A stretch of 64,000 nucleotides of DNA from a virus. This document shows positions 7,785 to 16,203 of this stretch, one piece after another (the stretch's first letter is position 1; every line of letters starts with the position of its first letter). Under the pieces are notes generated by a model. The model made no database searches, had not been told where the DNA came from, and saw only the letters and a list, made by a program, of their open reading frames with translations. The DNA is taken from positions 1 to 64,000 of IMG/VR virus record IMGVR_UViG_3300043219_000566. The stretch is one strand, 5' to 3'. A program made the translations under genes and the position numbers.

Positions 7785-8057
7785 CTAGACTCCTATCTCG
7801 TTGATCGACTTGGTGGCCAGCGCCAGCAGGTCCCGAACGTGCGCCAATCTCAGACGCAGTTCAGCAGCTTCAGTCTCGACCGGCCGCGACTCGGGCTCAG
7901 CAGGGGGACTCGCGATCTCTCCCTTTGAGGCCTGCGGCGGAACCGGGTACATGAAGCGCTGGCTCTTGAGTTTGCGCTTGCACGCTGCCTCGTGCTTACC
8001 CACACCATGGGGATGACACGGCCGGTAACAGAATTTGCAGTAAACGTTCTTGCACAT
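7785..8057 (-). CDS. Small zinc-finger protein (90 aa)
   Basis: The N terminus has CKFC, then CHPHGVGKHEAAC, a C-x2-C...H...C arrangement typical of a single zinc finger. A Pro/Glu-rich linker (about 45-62) leads to a C-terminal helix with coiled-coil character (ELRLRLAHVRDLLALATK). A dimeric nucleic-acid-binding role is plausible. Tight spacing (3 bp) to the next gene indicates one transcript. Confidence 0.6.
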   Translation of the reverse strand: MCKNVYCKFCYRPCHPHGVGKHEAACKRKLKSQRFMYPVPPQASKGEIASPPAEPESRPVETEAAELRLRLAHVRDLLALATKSINEIGV

Positions 8058-8070
8058 TGGTTAATCCTCG

Positions 8071-8472
8071 TCACGAAGCACGTCGTTGGCGGGCTTTCCG
8101 GCGAGCGTGCCACAGCATGCCGTGGCCCGCGCTCCGTCCGGTGTAGTACACGCCTTGGATCAGCGCTTCGATCTGGTGGTAGTGGGAACTGACAAACGAT
8201 CGAGGGGTGCGCCAGCAGCCGGTAATCCAGCAATGACCCATGAACGAGCCGTCGGCGGCGTTGATCACACCGCATTGGCCGACATATTCAACGGGCCACC
8301 CGCGCTTGTCGCGCGGGAACTCTGGATAGCCGTAAGCCTCGGTGGGCGTCAGATATGCTCCGCCCGCCGTAAACTTCTGCCCCTGGAACTCGATCGTTAC
8401 GCTCTCCGCGAAGCCGACGGGCTCCCCGGTGCTGCGGCGCGTCACCACGCCGCGCTCAATCTCGATTTTCAT
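8071..8472 (-). CDS. Hypothetical protein (133 aa)
   Basis: It begins MKIEIERGVVTRRSTGEPVG and has a beta-rich N-terminal half (AESVTIEFQGQKFTAGG). The C-terminal tail is basic (HARRKARQRRAS). No motif is recognised. It is 13 bp upstream of the zinc-finger gene, in the same operon. Confidence 0.6.
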   Translation of the reverse strand: MKIEIERGVVTRRSTGEPVGFAESVTIEFQGQKFTAGGAYLTPTEAYGYPEFPRDKRGWPVEYVGQCGVINAADGSFMGHCWITGCWRTPRSFVSSHYHQIEALIQGVYYTGRSAGHGMLWHARRKARQRRAS

Positions 8473-8511
8473 GGAATTGGAAGTGTAGAAACTCGATGGA
8501 AACCAGGAATA

Positions 8512-8697
8512 CTACGTTTCGAGACGCTGTTTCAGCTGCGTAACGATACCACGCAGTCGTTCGCGCTGCGCTTCGTCGAGCGGCTCGTGTTCGGCTGCCT
8601 CGACCAGCGCATTAGCGCATAAAACCAACGTAGCCACCGCATCACCAAGCCTGCGAGATGCCTCTGGCTCTTGGGGCTCATCGTGAGTCTGACACAT
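8512..8697 (-). CDS. Small acidic helical protein (61 aa)
   Basis: The ATG at 8697 has AAGGAG six bases upstream. The protein is acidic at the N terminus (THDEPQEPEAS) and otherwise helical, ending in LRGIVTQLKQRLET, which could form a coiled coil. No family is recognised. Confidence 0.55.
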   Translation of the reverse strand: MCQTHDEPQEPEASRRLGDAVATLVLCANALVEAAEHEPLDEAQRERLRGIVTQLKQRLET

Positions 8698-8711
8698 GTT
8701 GCTCTCCTTGC

Positions 8712-8921
8712 TCAAGAAATATGGAAAACCGGGTCGCCCTGCTCACCGTCGTAACGGTGAACATCGGCCGTCTCCAGCGCAGGCAACCGGCCTACGCCGA
8801 CAATGCTCTGCAAATCACGCATGACCTCCTTGGCTTTGATGCCAGGACTGAACACCAGCAACGCCCCGACACGATCACATTTCTCCGGAATGTCCTCATC
8901 GATGATTTTTACTTCGACCAT
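8712..8921 (-). CDS. Small hypothetical protein next to TIGR array 1 (69 aa)
   Basis: The ATG at 8921 has AGGAGGAGC upstream, a strong ribosome-binding site. The sequence MVEVKIIDEDIPEKCDRVG followed by LLVFSPG looks like a small alpha/beta protein. Its 5' end is 21 bp from the first recognisable array block, so its transcript either starts inside the array or reads through it. Function unknown. Confidence 0.6.
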   Translation of the reverse strand: MVEVKIIDEDIPEKCDRVGALLVFSPGIKAKEVMRDLQSIVGVGRLPALETADVHRYDGEQGDPVFHIS

Positions 8922-8942
8922 AGTGCTCCTCCTGCGAAAACA

Positions 8943-10448
8943 AACGCGCTTTTCCGAATCGGGTGTCTACAACCGGACGGCGCGCTCAACATGGGCGAGT
9001 GACTGAAGCAGAACGGCGCGCTAGTATTCGGCGGGTAACTGGGCACTCACGGCACGCTATCGTATGTTGGGTAACTAGGGTTCGGCGGCGCGCTTGTGCA
9101 AGTCGGGTGGCTACGTCCGGCCGACACGCTGACGTACAACGGATGACTGGCATCGCGAGGCGCGCTGCTGATCAATGGGGGGCTATCTCGGTATGGCACG
9201 CTAACCCGCTTCGGGTGTGACTTGCCGCGATCGGCGCGCTTCAACCATCTGGGTGACTGTTGCTATTCGGCGCGCTCTGACCCCACGAGTAACTCACACA
9301 CTCCGACACGCTCAGCTCATTCGGGTGACTGGCCGGATACGGCGCGCTGACGTTCACCGGATAACTAACATAAGGCGACACGCTTAGCTTGAGCGGGTGA
9401 CTAATCGGGGCTGGCGCGCTACGCCCGGAAGGTTAACTTTCTTGTCGCGGCACGCTGGGGACAAGCGGATGACTCGTTCTCACCGGCGCGCTAACTTGTC
9501 TAGGGTAACTGGGTCCGATCGGCACGCTAGCGTACAACGGTTGGCTCAGCCGATTCGGCCCGCTCATGCAGCTCGGAGGGCTAACCTGTAGCGGCGCGCT
9601 CTGGTGAACAGGGTGACTAATACTGGACGGCGCGCTTGGGCGACTCGGGAGACTAGATCCAAAACGGCACACTCATTCTCGTCGGGCAACTCCGGGTAAT
9701 CCGGCGCGCTTTCGAGCTAAGGGTAACTACACGAGTACGGCACGCGAATGTAACGCGGGTAACTGCTCCGCTGCGGCACGCTGCGGCACTGTGGGTAGCT
9801 TGATCGGCCTGGCACGCTTGGGCGACTCGGGCGACTGAAGTTGAGCGACACGCTGCGCCAGTACGGATGACTATATTCGTATGGCGCGCTGTTCACTGAC
9901 AGAGAGCTAAAACTGGTCAGCACGCTGCGCCAGTACGGATGTCTTGACACGTTCGGCACGCTGTTCCATCGCGGGTTACTATCCGTTGCAGGCGCGCTCT
10001 GCCTCCTAGGGTGACTGCCGCATGATGGCACGCTCCAACTACGCGGAGGACTACGTTGAAACGGCGCGCTATTGTGGTCTGGATAACTTCCACTATACGG
10101 CACGCTCCCACGACACGGGTAACTGTCCCACTCCGGCACGCTACCGCGTATAGGGTGACTTTCATCGACCGGCACGCTCAGTTTGCACGGATGTCTAATC
10201 TGCGCTAGCACGCTCCTGTTCCCCGGATGACTGGATACGTCCGGCACGCTTCTTCGCTTCGAGTTACTGTCAGCCGCAGGCACGCTACGTATTTCCGGGT
10301 AGCTAGTTTCGCACGGCACGCTCGTTCTTGCTGGATAACTCTCCTGTTCTGGCACGCTCCTGCGTCCAGGGTAACTTAGTCTGCGCGGCGCGCTCTGTTT
10401 CCGCGGATGACTGTTTCGCGACGGCGCGCTAAAACACTTCGGGTAACT
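8943..10448. repeat. TIGR array 1 (tandem interspaced guide RNA array, about 42 units of 36 bp)
   Basis: The stretch is built from a 36-bp unit: an 8-bp block GGCRCGCT, ten variable bases, an 8-bp block near GGGTGACT (variants GGGTAACT, GGATGACT, GGGTGGCT), and ten variable bases. Spacing is almost invariant; single-base or two-base insertions occur near 9213, 9655 and 9690. The first block (aacgcgct at 8943) is degenerate. The two block types share GG at the left and CT at the right. This agrees with published TIGR arrays, whose RNAs are processed into 36-nt tigRNAs with two short spacers, and not with CRISPR. Nearly all spacers are unique; gcgccagtac and tgggcgactc each occur twice. The transcribed strand cannot be decided. 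Plus-strand RNA would carry the UGA-containing block, a faint box-C-like hint. Confidence 0.85.
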
Positions 10449-10474
10449 GCCGTTCAGCGGCAACACACACACAA

Positions 10475-10501
10475 GGAGCCTGCGCGAATCGCGCAGGCTC
10501 C
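10475..10501 (-). terminator. Intrinsic-terminator-like hairpin after the tas gene
   Basis: A perfect 12-bp stem GGAGCCTGCGCG / CGCGCAGGCTCC with a 3-base loop lies 18 bp past the tas stop. On the minus strand it is followed by TTGTGTGTGTG, a U-rich but not uniform tail. It would separate the tas transcript from array 1. Confidence 0.65.
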
Positions 10502-10519
10502 CTGCATGGGCAGACAAAT

Positions 10520-11644
10520 CTACGCAGCCGCGCTGTCGCCGTGCTGCAGCTTGCGGTCCTGGTACGACGGGAAGACCGGCAGGCCTTCCAGCTTACGCCA
10601 CTGGCAGTAGAGATCCTTCAGGAACATCTTGACCATGTAACGCACCGACATCTGGTACCGACGGGCCGCACTGGTGATGTAGTGCAGCTTCCCGTCCTTA
10701 CCCTCTGCCTGCTTGCCATCGTTGTGCGTCCCGTACTGCTCGTGGTTGTTCATACGGTGCCGGTAATTGTAGTAGACCCGCGCGTACGAATCCTCCGGGC
10801 TGACCAGCACTTGCTTGCGCGGCCGCTTCCGGCGGTTCTTCTCGTCCTCGCGGCCCCAGAGCGTCGCGCCACAGACCGTCCACGTTCCTTCGACCTTGCG
10901 CTCCAGACAGCTCTTGATCCTCCGGACAACCTCGGGGGCCTCCTCGTACGTCCGCTCGTCGCAGTAATCCCACTTGCCCACCTTCAGCAAGTTGGGACCG
11001 AGCACGCCCATGAGCTTCGTCTTCAGCCACGGGTTGTACGTGACGCTGAGCCGCGTCACCTTATTGCCCGCATGGTTGGTGTACTCCCGATCAACCAGAT
11101 GCTCCTTGCGCTTGGAGCGCCCGCGGTGGTCTCCGGCGACATCGAGCCCAGCGTACTTCCACAGGCTAGACGCATACCTGGCCTTGCGGATGTCGAACTC
11201 GCTGATGATCACCGCTGCCGCAACTTCCCCGATCCCGTCGATCGAGTTCAGCCACGGCCAGATGGAGCACTCGCTCAACAGCGCAGGCAGCGATTTGACC
11301 AGCTCCTTCTCGGCCGCAAGCAAGCTGTCGAGTACCCCGAGCAGCGCCTTCTCCGCCCCGGTGGCGATCAGGCCCTCGCCCTCTTCGAGCGGAAGTTCGC
11401 TCGCCGCCGCATCCGAAAGCCGCTTGCAGCTCTCGCGGAGCGCCGCAAGGTACTCCAAGCTCTGCTTGCTCAGCTCCTTCTCGGCCTTGCCGGGTTCTTG
11501 CCCCAGCTTGAACTTGATCTCCCCCACCAGCCGGTTGCTGCACGCGATCCGCAAACGTTGCGCATCGTCGCGACCCCGGACCGCCAGGCGAACTGCTCGC
11601 CGGAAGAGATCGAAAGGGTCAATGTCTCTTACAGATGCTACCAT
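10520..11644 (-). CDS. tas: Tas protein: Nop / IS110 C-terminal-like guide-RNA-binding protein without a nuclease domain
   Basis: The ATG at 11644 follows AGGAGAAG and gives 374 residues; the frame stays open upstream only because it enters the array. Residues about 28-125 are helical, coiled-coil-like and Lys/Glu-rich. Residues 135-168 (IDGIGEVAAAVIISEFD, then ASSLWKYAGLD) match the Transposase_20 domain at the C terminus of IS110/IS116 recombinases, which is related to the Nop domain of box C/D RNPs. The N-terminal DEDD RuvC-like domain of IS110 is absent, and no HNH or RuvC motif is seen. Residues about 250-330 are very basic (RRKRPRKQ), fitting RNA or DNA binding. It lies between two TIGR arrays. 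By analogy with published TIGR-Tas systems it should bind 36-nt tigRNAs and be guided to DNA. Without a nuclease, it may act by binding only or with a partner. Confidence 0.8.
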   Translation of the reverse strand: MVASVRDIDPFDLFRRAVRLAVRGRDDAQRLRIACSNRLVGEIKFKLGQEPGKAEKELSKQSLEYLAALRESCKRLSDAAASELPLEEGEGLIATGAEKALLGVLDSLLAAEKELVKSLPALLSECSIWPWLNSIDGIGEVAAAVIISEFDIRKARYASSLWKYAGLDVAGDHRGRSKRKEHLVDREYTNHAGNKVTRLSVTYNPWLKTKLMGVLGPNLLKVGKWDYCDERTYEEAPEVVRRIKSCLERKVEGTWTVCGATLWGREDEKNRRKRPRKQVLVSPEDSYARVYYNYRHRMNNHEQYGTHNDGKQAEGKDGKLHYITSAARRYQMSVRYMVKMFLKDLYCQWRKLEGLPVFPSYQDRKLQHGDSAAA

Positions 11645-11690
11645 GGTACTTCTCCTGTGTGTGTGAATGAAACAATGTCTTCTTTCAAAG

Positions 11691-14286
11691 AAGACGCTTT
11701 TCTCAGTCGAGCAACTAGTGCTCGTCGGCACGCTTTGTTTTTCCGGATGTCTGGCCCTCGGCAGCGCGCTCCTTTTGCACGGATAACTACCTTCACTCGG
11801 CACGCTGTAGTCATCTGGATGTCTCGGCTCCGGCGGCGCGCTTAGTTACTCTGGGGGTCTAAGACCTAACGACACGCTAATTGCTGCTGGGAGACTTGTT
11901 CGTGACGGCGCGCTAGTCCCTTCTGGGTAGCTGTTTCGTGACGGCGCTCTATTAGTCCGTGGGTGGCTGCGTCTTCTCGGATCGCTAGGAGCGCGCGGAT
12001 GACTATCACGATACGGCGCGCTGAATCCCTACGGATGACTACCCGATCAAGGCGCGCTAGACGTCCACGAGTAGCTGTCACAAAGCGGCACGCTGCTGCT
12101 ACACGGATAACTAAATGCGGCAGGCGCGCTGTTCAAACATGGGTGGCTAGGGCGTGTTGGCGCGCTCAGGGCCTCTGGATTACTAAACGTTTCCGGCACG
12201 CTGTACGTCAACGGAAGACTCGTGTGATGCGGCACGCTGGGGCAATGCGGATGACTAACCAGGGCTGGCTCGCTCTCTTGTCATGGAGATCTAGGATGGA
12301 ACGGCACGCTCTGTCTTTCCGGGTGACTACCGCCGATTGGCGCGCTACTTCATCCTGGGTGACTGGACTACGTCGGCACGCTGCACGTTCGTGGGCAACT
12401 GGTGGATTGCGGCGCGCTCCGACTCACTGGGTAACTATCACCTGGTGGCGCGCTGGGGCAATCTGGGTGACTCGCACGATACGGCGGGTACGCGGCACGC
12501 TGAACTCGGCCGGGTGACTCATCAGGGACGGCACGCTCTTTTGTCGTGGGGATCTAGGCTGGAACGGCGCGCTCGGCCTTTCCGGGTGGCTGCGGTCGCG
12601 TGGCACGCTAAATCTAGGCGGGTATCTGGCCAAAAATGGCGCGCTTATGCAGCCCGGGTGGCTGACATTGCTCGGCACGCTGTACCTCAACGGAGATCTT
12701 TGTGAACGTGGCACGCTTATACGACACGGATGACTCTGGGTATGCGGCACGCTGAACTTGAGCGGGTGTCTCGCCCCGGTTGGCACGCTCCATCGTCCAG
12801 GGTGACTGGCGCGACATGGCACGCTGCACTTCTGCGGTTGTCTCCAGTCGCTTGGCGCGCTAGTCTTCTGCGGGCAACTTTAGTCGCACGACACGCTAGT
12901 CCCGCCTGGGTAACTCCGCCTTTTTGGCACGCTGGAGGAAGCTGGATGTCTACCTCGCCGCGGCACGCTAATTCCGAACGGGCGACTTATGACGCGCGGC
13001 ACGCTCCGCCCCGGCGGTTGACTGCGACTCCTTCGGCACGCTCAAGCGGTACGGGTTGCTGAGCGAACTAGGCGCGCTTTCGCGGAACGGGTGACTGTGA
13101 CTGTACGACACGCTCCGCTCGCTTGGATAGCTCCTTCTGTGCGGCGCGCTACGGTTGTTCGGGTGACTGCCACGATACGGCGCGCAAAGGCCCCTCGGGT
13201 GGCTGGCCAAAGACGGCGCGCTGGGACGGCTCGGGTGACTTAGTGGAGCTGGCGCGCTTATTGTGCGCGGAAGACTAACGCGACATGGCGCGCTCGTACG
13301 GTACGGGTGGCTATTTCGGAGCGGCACGCTAGGGTGACAAAGGAGACTTTGCTCACTCGGCGCGCTCATTCGATACGGGTGACTGAGCAAGCTAGGCGCG
13401 CTCTAAACAAGCGGTTGTCTCGTCCTGCTCGGCGCGCTGTAACCTGTCCGGGTGACTACCGCTTGTCGGCGCGCTCACTGCTTCTGGGTAACTGCCGTTT
13501 CTCGGCACGCTGAGTAGACGCGGGTAACTACCGCCTGCAGGCGCGCTATCGCTGACCGGATGACTCGGATGGAACGGCGCGCTGTGCACGTTTGGGCAAC
13601 TATTTCCGCATGGCACGCTGCACAAGCTCGGGTAGCTCGCATCATGCGGCACGCTGGTTCCTGACGGGTAGCTTGCAAGCTCAGGCGCGCTGCGCTCGCA
13701 CGGGTGACTTCTCCGCTGTGGCACGCTTTTGTCGTACGGATGACTTCTATCCTCCGGCGCGCTGATATTCTGCGGGTAGCTAACGGATGACGGCGCGCCT
13801 TCGCCGACTGGGTAACTAACGTGATACGGCACGCTGACTTCTGCTGGGCAACTTTCGACATACGGCACGCTCGACCAGCGCGGGTGTCTTGTAGCGCGTG
13901 GCGCGCTTTCTTCCCGCAGATGACTGTGCTGGTACGGCGCGCTATCTCCTTCAGGGGTGGCTAGAGCGATGCGGCACGCTATTACGGAACGGGTAACTCG
14001 GCCTAATTGGCGCACTGGACCGACACGGGTAGCTCGTGGCACGCGGTACGCTTATGTCCTACGGGTGTCTGGCATCTCACGACACGCTGTTCTTGCAAGG
14101 ATGACTTCCGCCAGACGGCGCGCTAAGTTGTCCCGAGTGGCTTCTATTGGACGGCGCGCTCGGCTGGCTCGGGTGACTGACAATGGACAGCACGCTAACT
14201 TCGTCGGGGTGACTGAGTTTCCACGGCGCGCTAATTGTGCCCGGATGACTAGCGTTGGACGGCACGCTGTAATCCAACGGGTAACT
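11691..14286. repeat. TIGR array 2 (about 72 units of 36 bp)
   Basis: Same unit as array 1: GGCRCGCT, 10 variable bases, GGGTGACT-type block, 10 variable bases. The first unit (aagacgct at 11691) is degenerate; the last block (gggtaact) ends at 14286, six bases from the stop codon of the upstream gene. One spacer is 21 bp instead of 10 (12473-12493). Segments at 12267-12328 and 12530-12591 are diverged copies of each other, so the array has grown partly by segmental duplication followed by mutation of both blocks and spacers. It begins 46 bp upstream of the tas start codon, so one minus-strand transcript could carry both array and tas mRNA. Long ORFs of 12-residue repeats here are a by-product of the 36-bp period. 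Confidence 0.85.
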
Positions 14287-14292
14287 CCACTA

Positions 14293-15162
14293 CTACGGCG
14301 TCGATCGAATCCGGTTGAGCATCTCCGACAAGTCGACTAGCCCAACCGCGCCATCACCGTCGGAATCGTACTCATCGTTCATCTCGCCGTAAACCGACAG
14401 CAACCCCGCAAGATCCGCCAGCGTAGCCGGAGCGCTCTCAATGATGATGATCGAACAACCGCGCCGCCCGGCAAGCAAGTTCCACCCACCATACTGTTCG
14501 TCGTAGATGGCGCTGTGTGAGTACATGTTGAACGAGAGCGGAATCTCGATCGTAGAGTTCGGCGCTATAGCAAGCGCCTCGAAGTGAAGCGTGTCGATCA
14601 ATAGGCCAGCCGGAGTTGCCTCTGGGAACGGACCCATACTGGCCCAGGCCTGGTAATCAGCAGTTCCATCCTCGTTGGTGTTGTTGATGCCGCCCAGCCC
14701 GCTGTCCGGCGGAAACCCCTGGAACATCCATTGACCACCGGACGTAGGATCAGGCGGCCAAGCCCCACCCTCGCCAACCAGCCGCAGCTCAGTCGGGTCC
14801 CACTGCAACAAGCAGTCGAGCAGGCAAAACGGTTCGTTCTGCCCAACCGCGAAGATGTGCACGTCGACGATGTCGCCTACGTGCCTCGTCTCGGCAGTGC
14901 AGCGTAGTTCAAGATCGACCGGAAGGTTGGCATTGGCCGGAACATCGTAGGCGAACACCGCGGTTGCAAAGGGCTCGTCGGTGCCCCACTCGTTGTCGTC
15001 CACCGCGTACAGCTCAACATAGACAGTGTCGCCTATTTCCGCGGCAGGAGTTTCAGTCCGCAGATCCAAATCAATAACCCGCCAGTCTTGAGCTTGCGCG
15101 CAGCAAACCGCCGCAACAGCTAGCACTGATGCAACCAGCGCCATTTTCCAAATCCGGGACAT
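14293..15162 (-). CDS. Secreted protein with cohesin-like domains and a C-terminal dockerin-type EF-hand (289 aa)
   Basis: AAGGAG precedes the ATG at 15162. Residues 1-25 are a signal peptide (LVASVLAVAAVCCAQAQ). The N-terminal strand pattern occurs twice: VIDLDLRTETPAAEIGDTVY and then VDLELRCTAETRHVGDIVD, an internal duplication. The C terminus has DSDGDGAVGLVDLSEML, a complete 12-residue calcium-binding loop as in type I dockerins. A paralogue at 18082 shares WRVIDLDLRT, GFPxDSG and YGGWN but lacks the second repeat and the EF-hand. Dockerin-cohesin pairing outside the cell is the family theme; here the partner could be one of the neighbouring proteins. The gene ends six bases before array 2. 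Confidence 0.65.
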   Translation of the reverse strand: MSRIWKMALVASVLAVAAVCCAQAQDWRVIDLDLRTETPAAEIGDTVYVELYAVDDNEWGTDEPFATAVFAYDVPANANLPVDLELRCTAETRHVGDIVDVHIFAVGQNEPFCLLDCLLQWDPTELRLVGEGGAWPPDPTSGGQWMFQGFPPDSGLGGINNTNEDGTADYQAWASMGPFPEATPAGLLIDTLHFEALAIAPNSTIEIPLSFNMYSHSAIYDEQYGGWNLLAGRRGCSIIIIESAPATLADLAGLLSVYGEMNDEYDSDGDGAVGLVDLSEMLNRIRSTP

Positions 15163-15207
15163 GGCAAAATCTCCTTGTTTGACTAGAACAGCTACACGTT
15201 GGTCAGC

Positions 15208-15432
15208 TCACGCTAACACCGTCATCAGTTTATCGGACTGCAGCTTAGCGACCCGCTTTTCGTCGTCAAGAATCTCACGCCTGATGCGACGGATATTACG
15301 GCGCGCCCGAGCCAAGTTATCTTGCGCCCGGCGCAACTGCTCCTTCAGCTCCGATTGGCTGCCCAGATAATGCGCCGGGAGCCACGTTCCCTCCCGGTGC
15401 AGCAGCTGGACGCTCACCGCCGCAGCCTTCAT
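15208..15432 (-). CDS. Small coiled-coil protein (74 aa)
   Basis: The ATG at 15432 has AAGGAGAG upstream. After MKAAAVSVQLLHREGTWLPA the product is one long charged helix (SELKEQLRRAQDNLARARRN and on), a likely coiled coil. It overlaps the 3' end of the upstream secreted-protein gene by 116 bp in another frame. Either the overlap is real or the upstream gene is frameshifted near its end. Function unknown. Confidence 0.5.
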   Translation of the reverse strand: MKAAAVSVQLLHREGTWLPAHYLGSQSELKEQLRRAQDNLARARRNIRRIRREILDDEKRVAKLQSDKLMTVLA

Positions 15433-16168
15433 CAGATCTCTCCTTCCCCCCAGCCGTTTCAAAAGACATAAGCTCGAAGTTGCACGCACCGACGAAGAAA
15501 TCTCCTTCGCTCGCGTACTCGACATCGAGCACCACCCAGAACTTCGTTACGTCGTTCTTGGGGTCGGTATCGGTGCAATTGCCCCAGACCTGCAGGCTGC
15601 AGCCCTTCGCGTTGCAAGCCCCGCCGCCGCCGACGCAGAACGTGCGTAGAACGTCGGCTTGCAGATACTTCAGCACCCCGGCATCCGGCCCCAACGACAT
15701 GCAATGCGGCGGATAGTGCGTGTCCTCGACCGACATCCACAGCATGCCCGACATGACGTAGGTTCCCTGCTCGACCTTGATCGGAGAGCAGTCCATCCCG
15801 TACGAGAAACAACCGTCCTGGCCGCCGTTGAACTCGCAATCTCCGCAATCACCAACGCAGTCCGAGTCGTACTCGAAGTGGTAATCTACGCGCGGGTAAC
15901 CAGGGTACAGACCGATCTTGGCGTGCACTTCGGTAAGCACGCCCAGCGACACGCCCTGCTCGTGATCGTACAGAGGCACGTCGAAGTCCACGTACGTATA
16001 GACCACGCCGTCCTTGTTGAACTTGCTCAACGGAACAACGAACTCAGCGTAAGCGTCGCCGTTAATCACGAAAAACCGAAAAGCCCGCGCAGGATCGTCC
16101 AACGTCGGGCCGTCTGCCGCAGCGGAACACACTAGCAGCAGCGCGCAAAGTAGACTGACAAGATTCAT
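15317..16168 (-). CDS. Secreted Cys-rich beta protein (283 aa)
   Basis: The ATG at 16168 starts a signal peptide (MNLVSLLCALLLVCSAAADG). The mature part is beta-rich with many Tyr and Asp residues and at least ten cysteines (CVGDCGDCEFNGGQDGCF, CVGGGGACNAKGC), suggesting disulfides. From about residue 240 the sequence turns to Pro/Gly/Ala (GGNVAPGALSGQPIG), which coincides with the overlap with the coiled-coil gene and may be read-through in a wrong frame. No family is recognised; it belongs with the other secreted proteins around the arrays. Confidence 0.55.
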   Translation of the reverse strand: MNLVSLLCALLLVCSAAADGPTLDDPARAFRFFVINGDAYAEFVVPLSKFNKDGVVYTYVDFDVPLYDHEQGVSLGVLTEVHAKIGLYPGYPRVDYHFEYDSDCVGDCGDCEFNGGQDGCFSYGMDCSPIKVEQGTYVMSGMLWMSVEDTHYPPHCMSLGPDAGVLKYLQADVLRTFCVGGGGACNAKGCSLQVWGNCTDTDPKNDVTKFWVVLDVEYASEGDFFVGACNFELMSFETAGGKERSDEGCGGERPAAAPGGNVAPGALSGQPIGAEGAVAPGAR

Positions 16169-16203
16169 TCGGACATCTCCTGTGCACGCGCCTGAAAGCG
16201 CGG

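Noticed and set aside
9717-10517. Long minus-strand ORF with 12-residue SVPxxxSYPxxR repeats
   Set aside because: The repeat follows from the 36-bp array period, which is a multiple of three; there is no start signal, and the same happens in other frames and on the other strand.
10520-11644. Interpretation as an IS110-family insertion sequence
   Set aside because: The DEDD catalytic domain is absent and no element boundaries are seen. The gene lies between two guide arrays, which fits a Tas protein better.
8943-14286. Interpretation as a CRISPR array
   Set aside because: Repeats are 8 bp, of two alternating kinds, and spacers are 10 bp; no cas genes are present. The layout fits a TIGR array.
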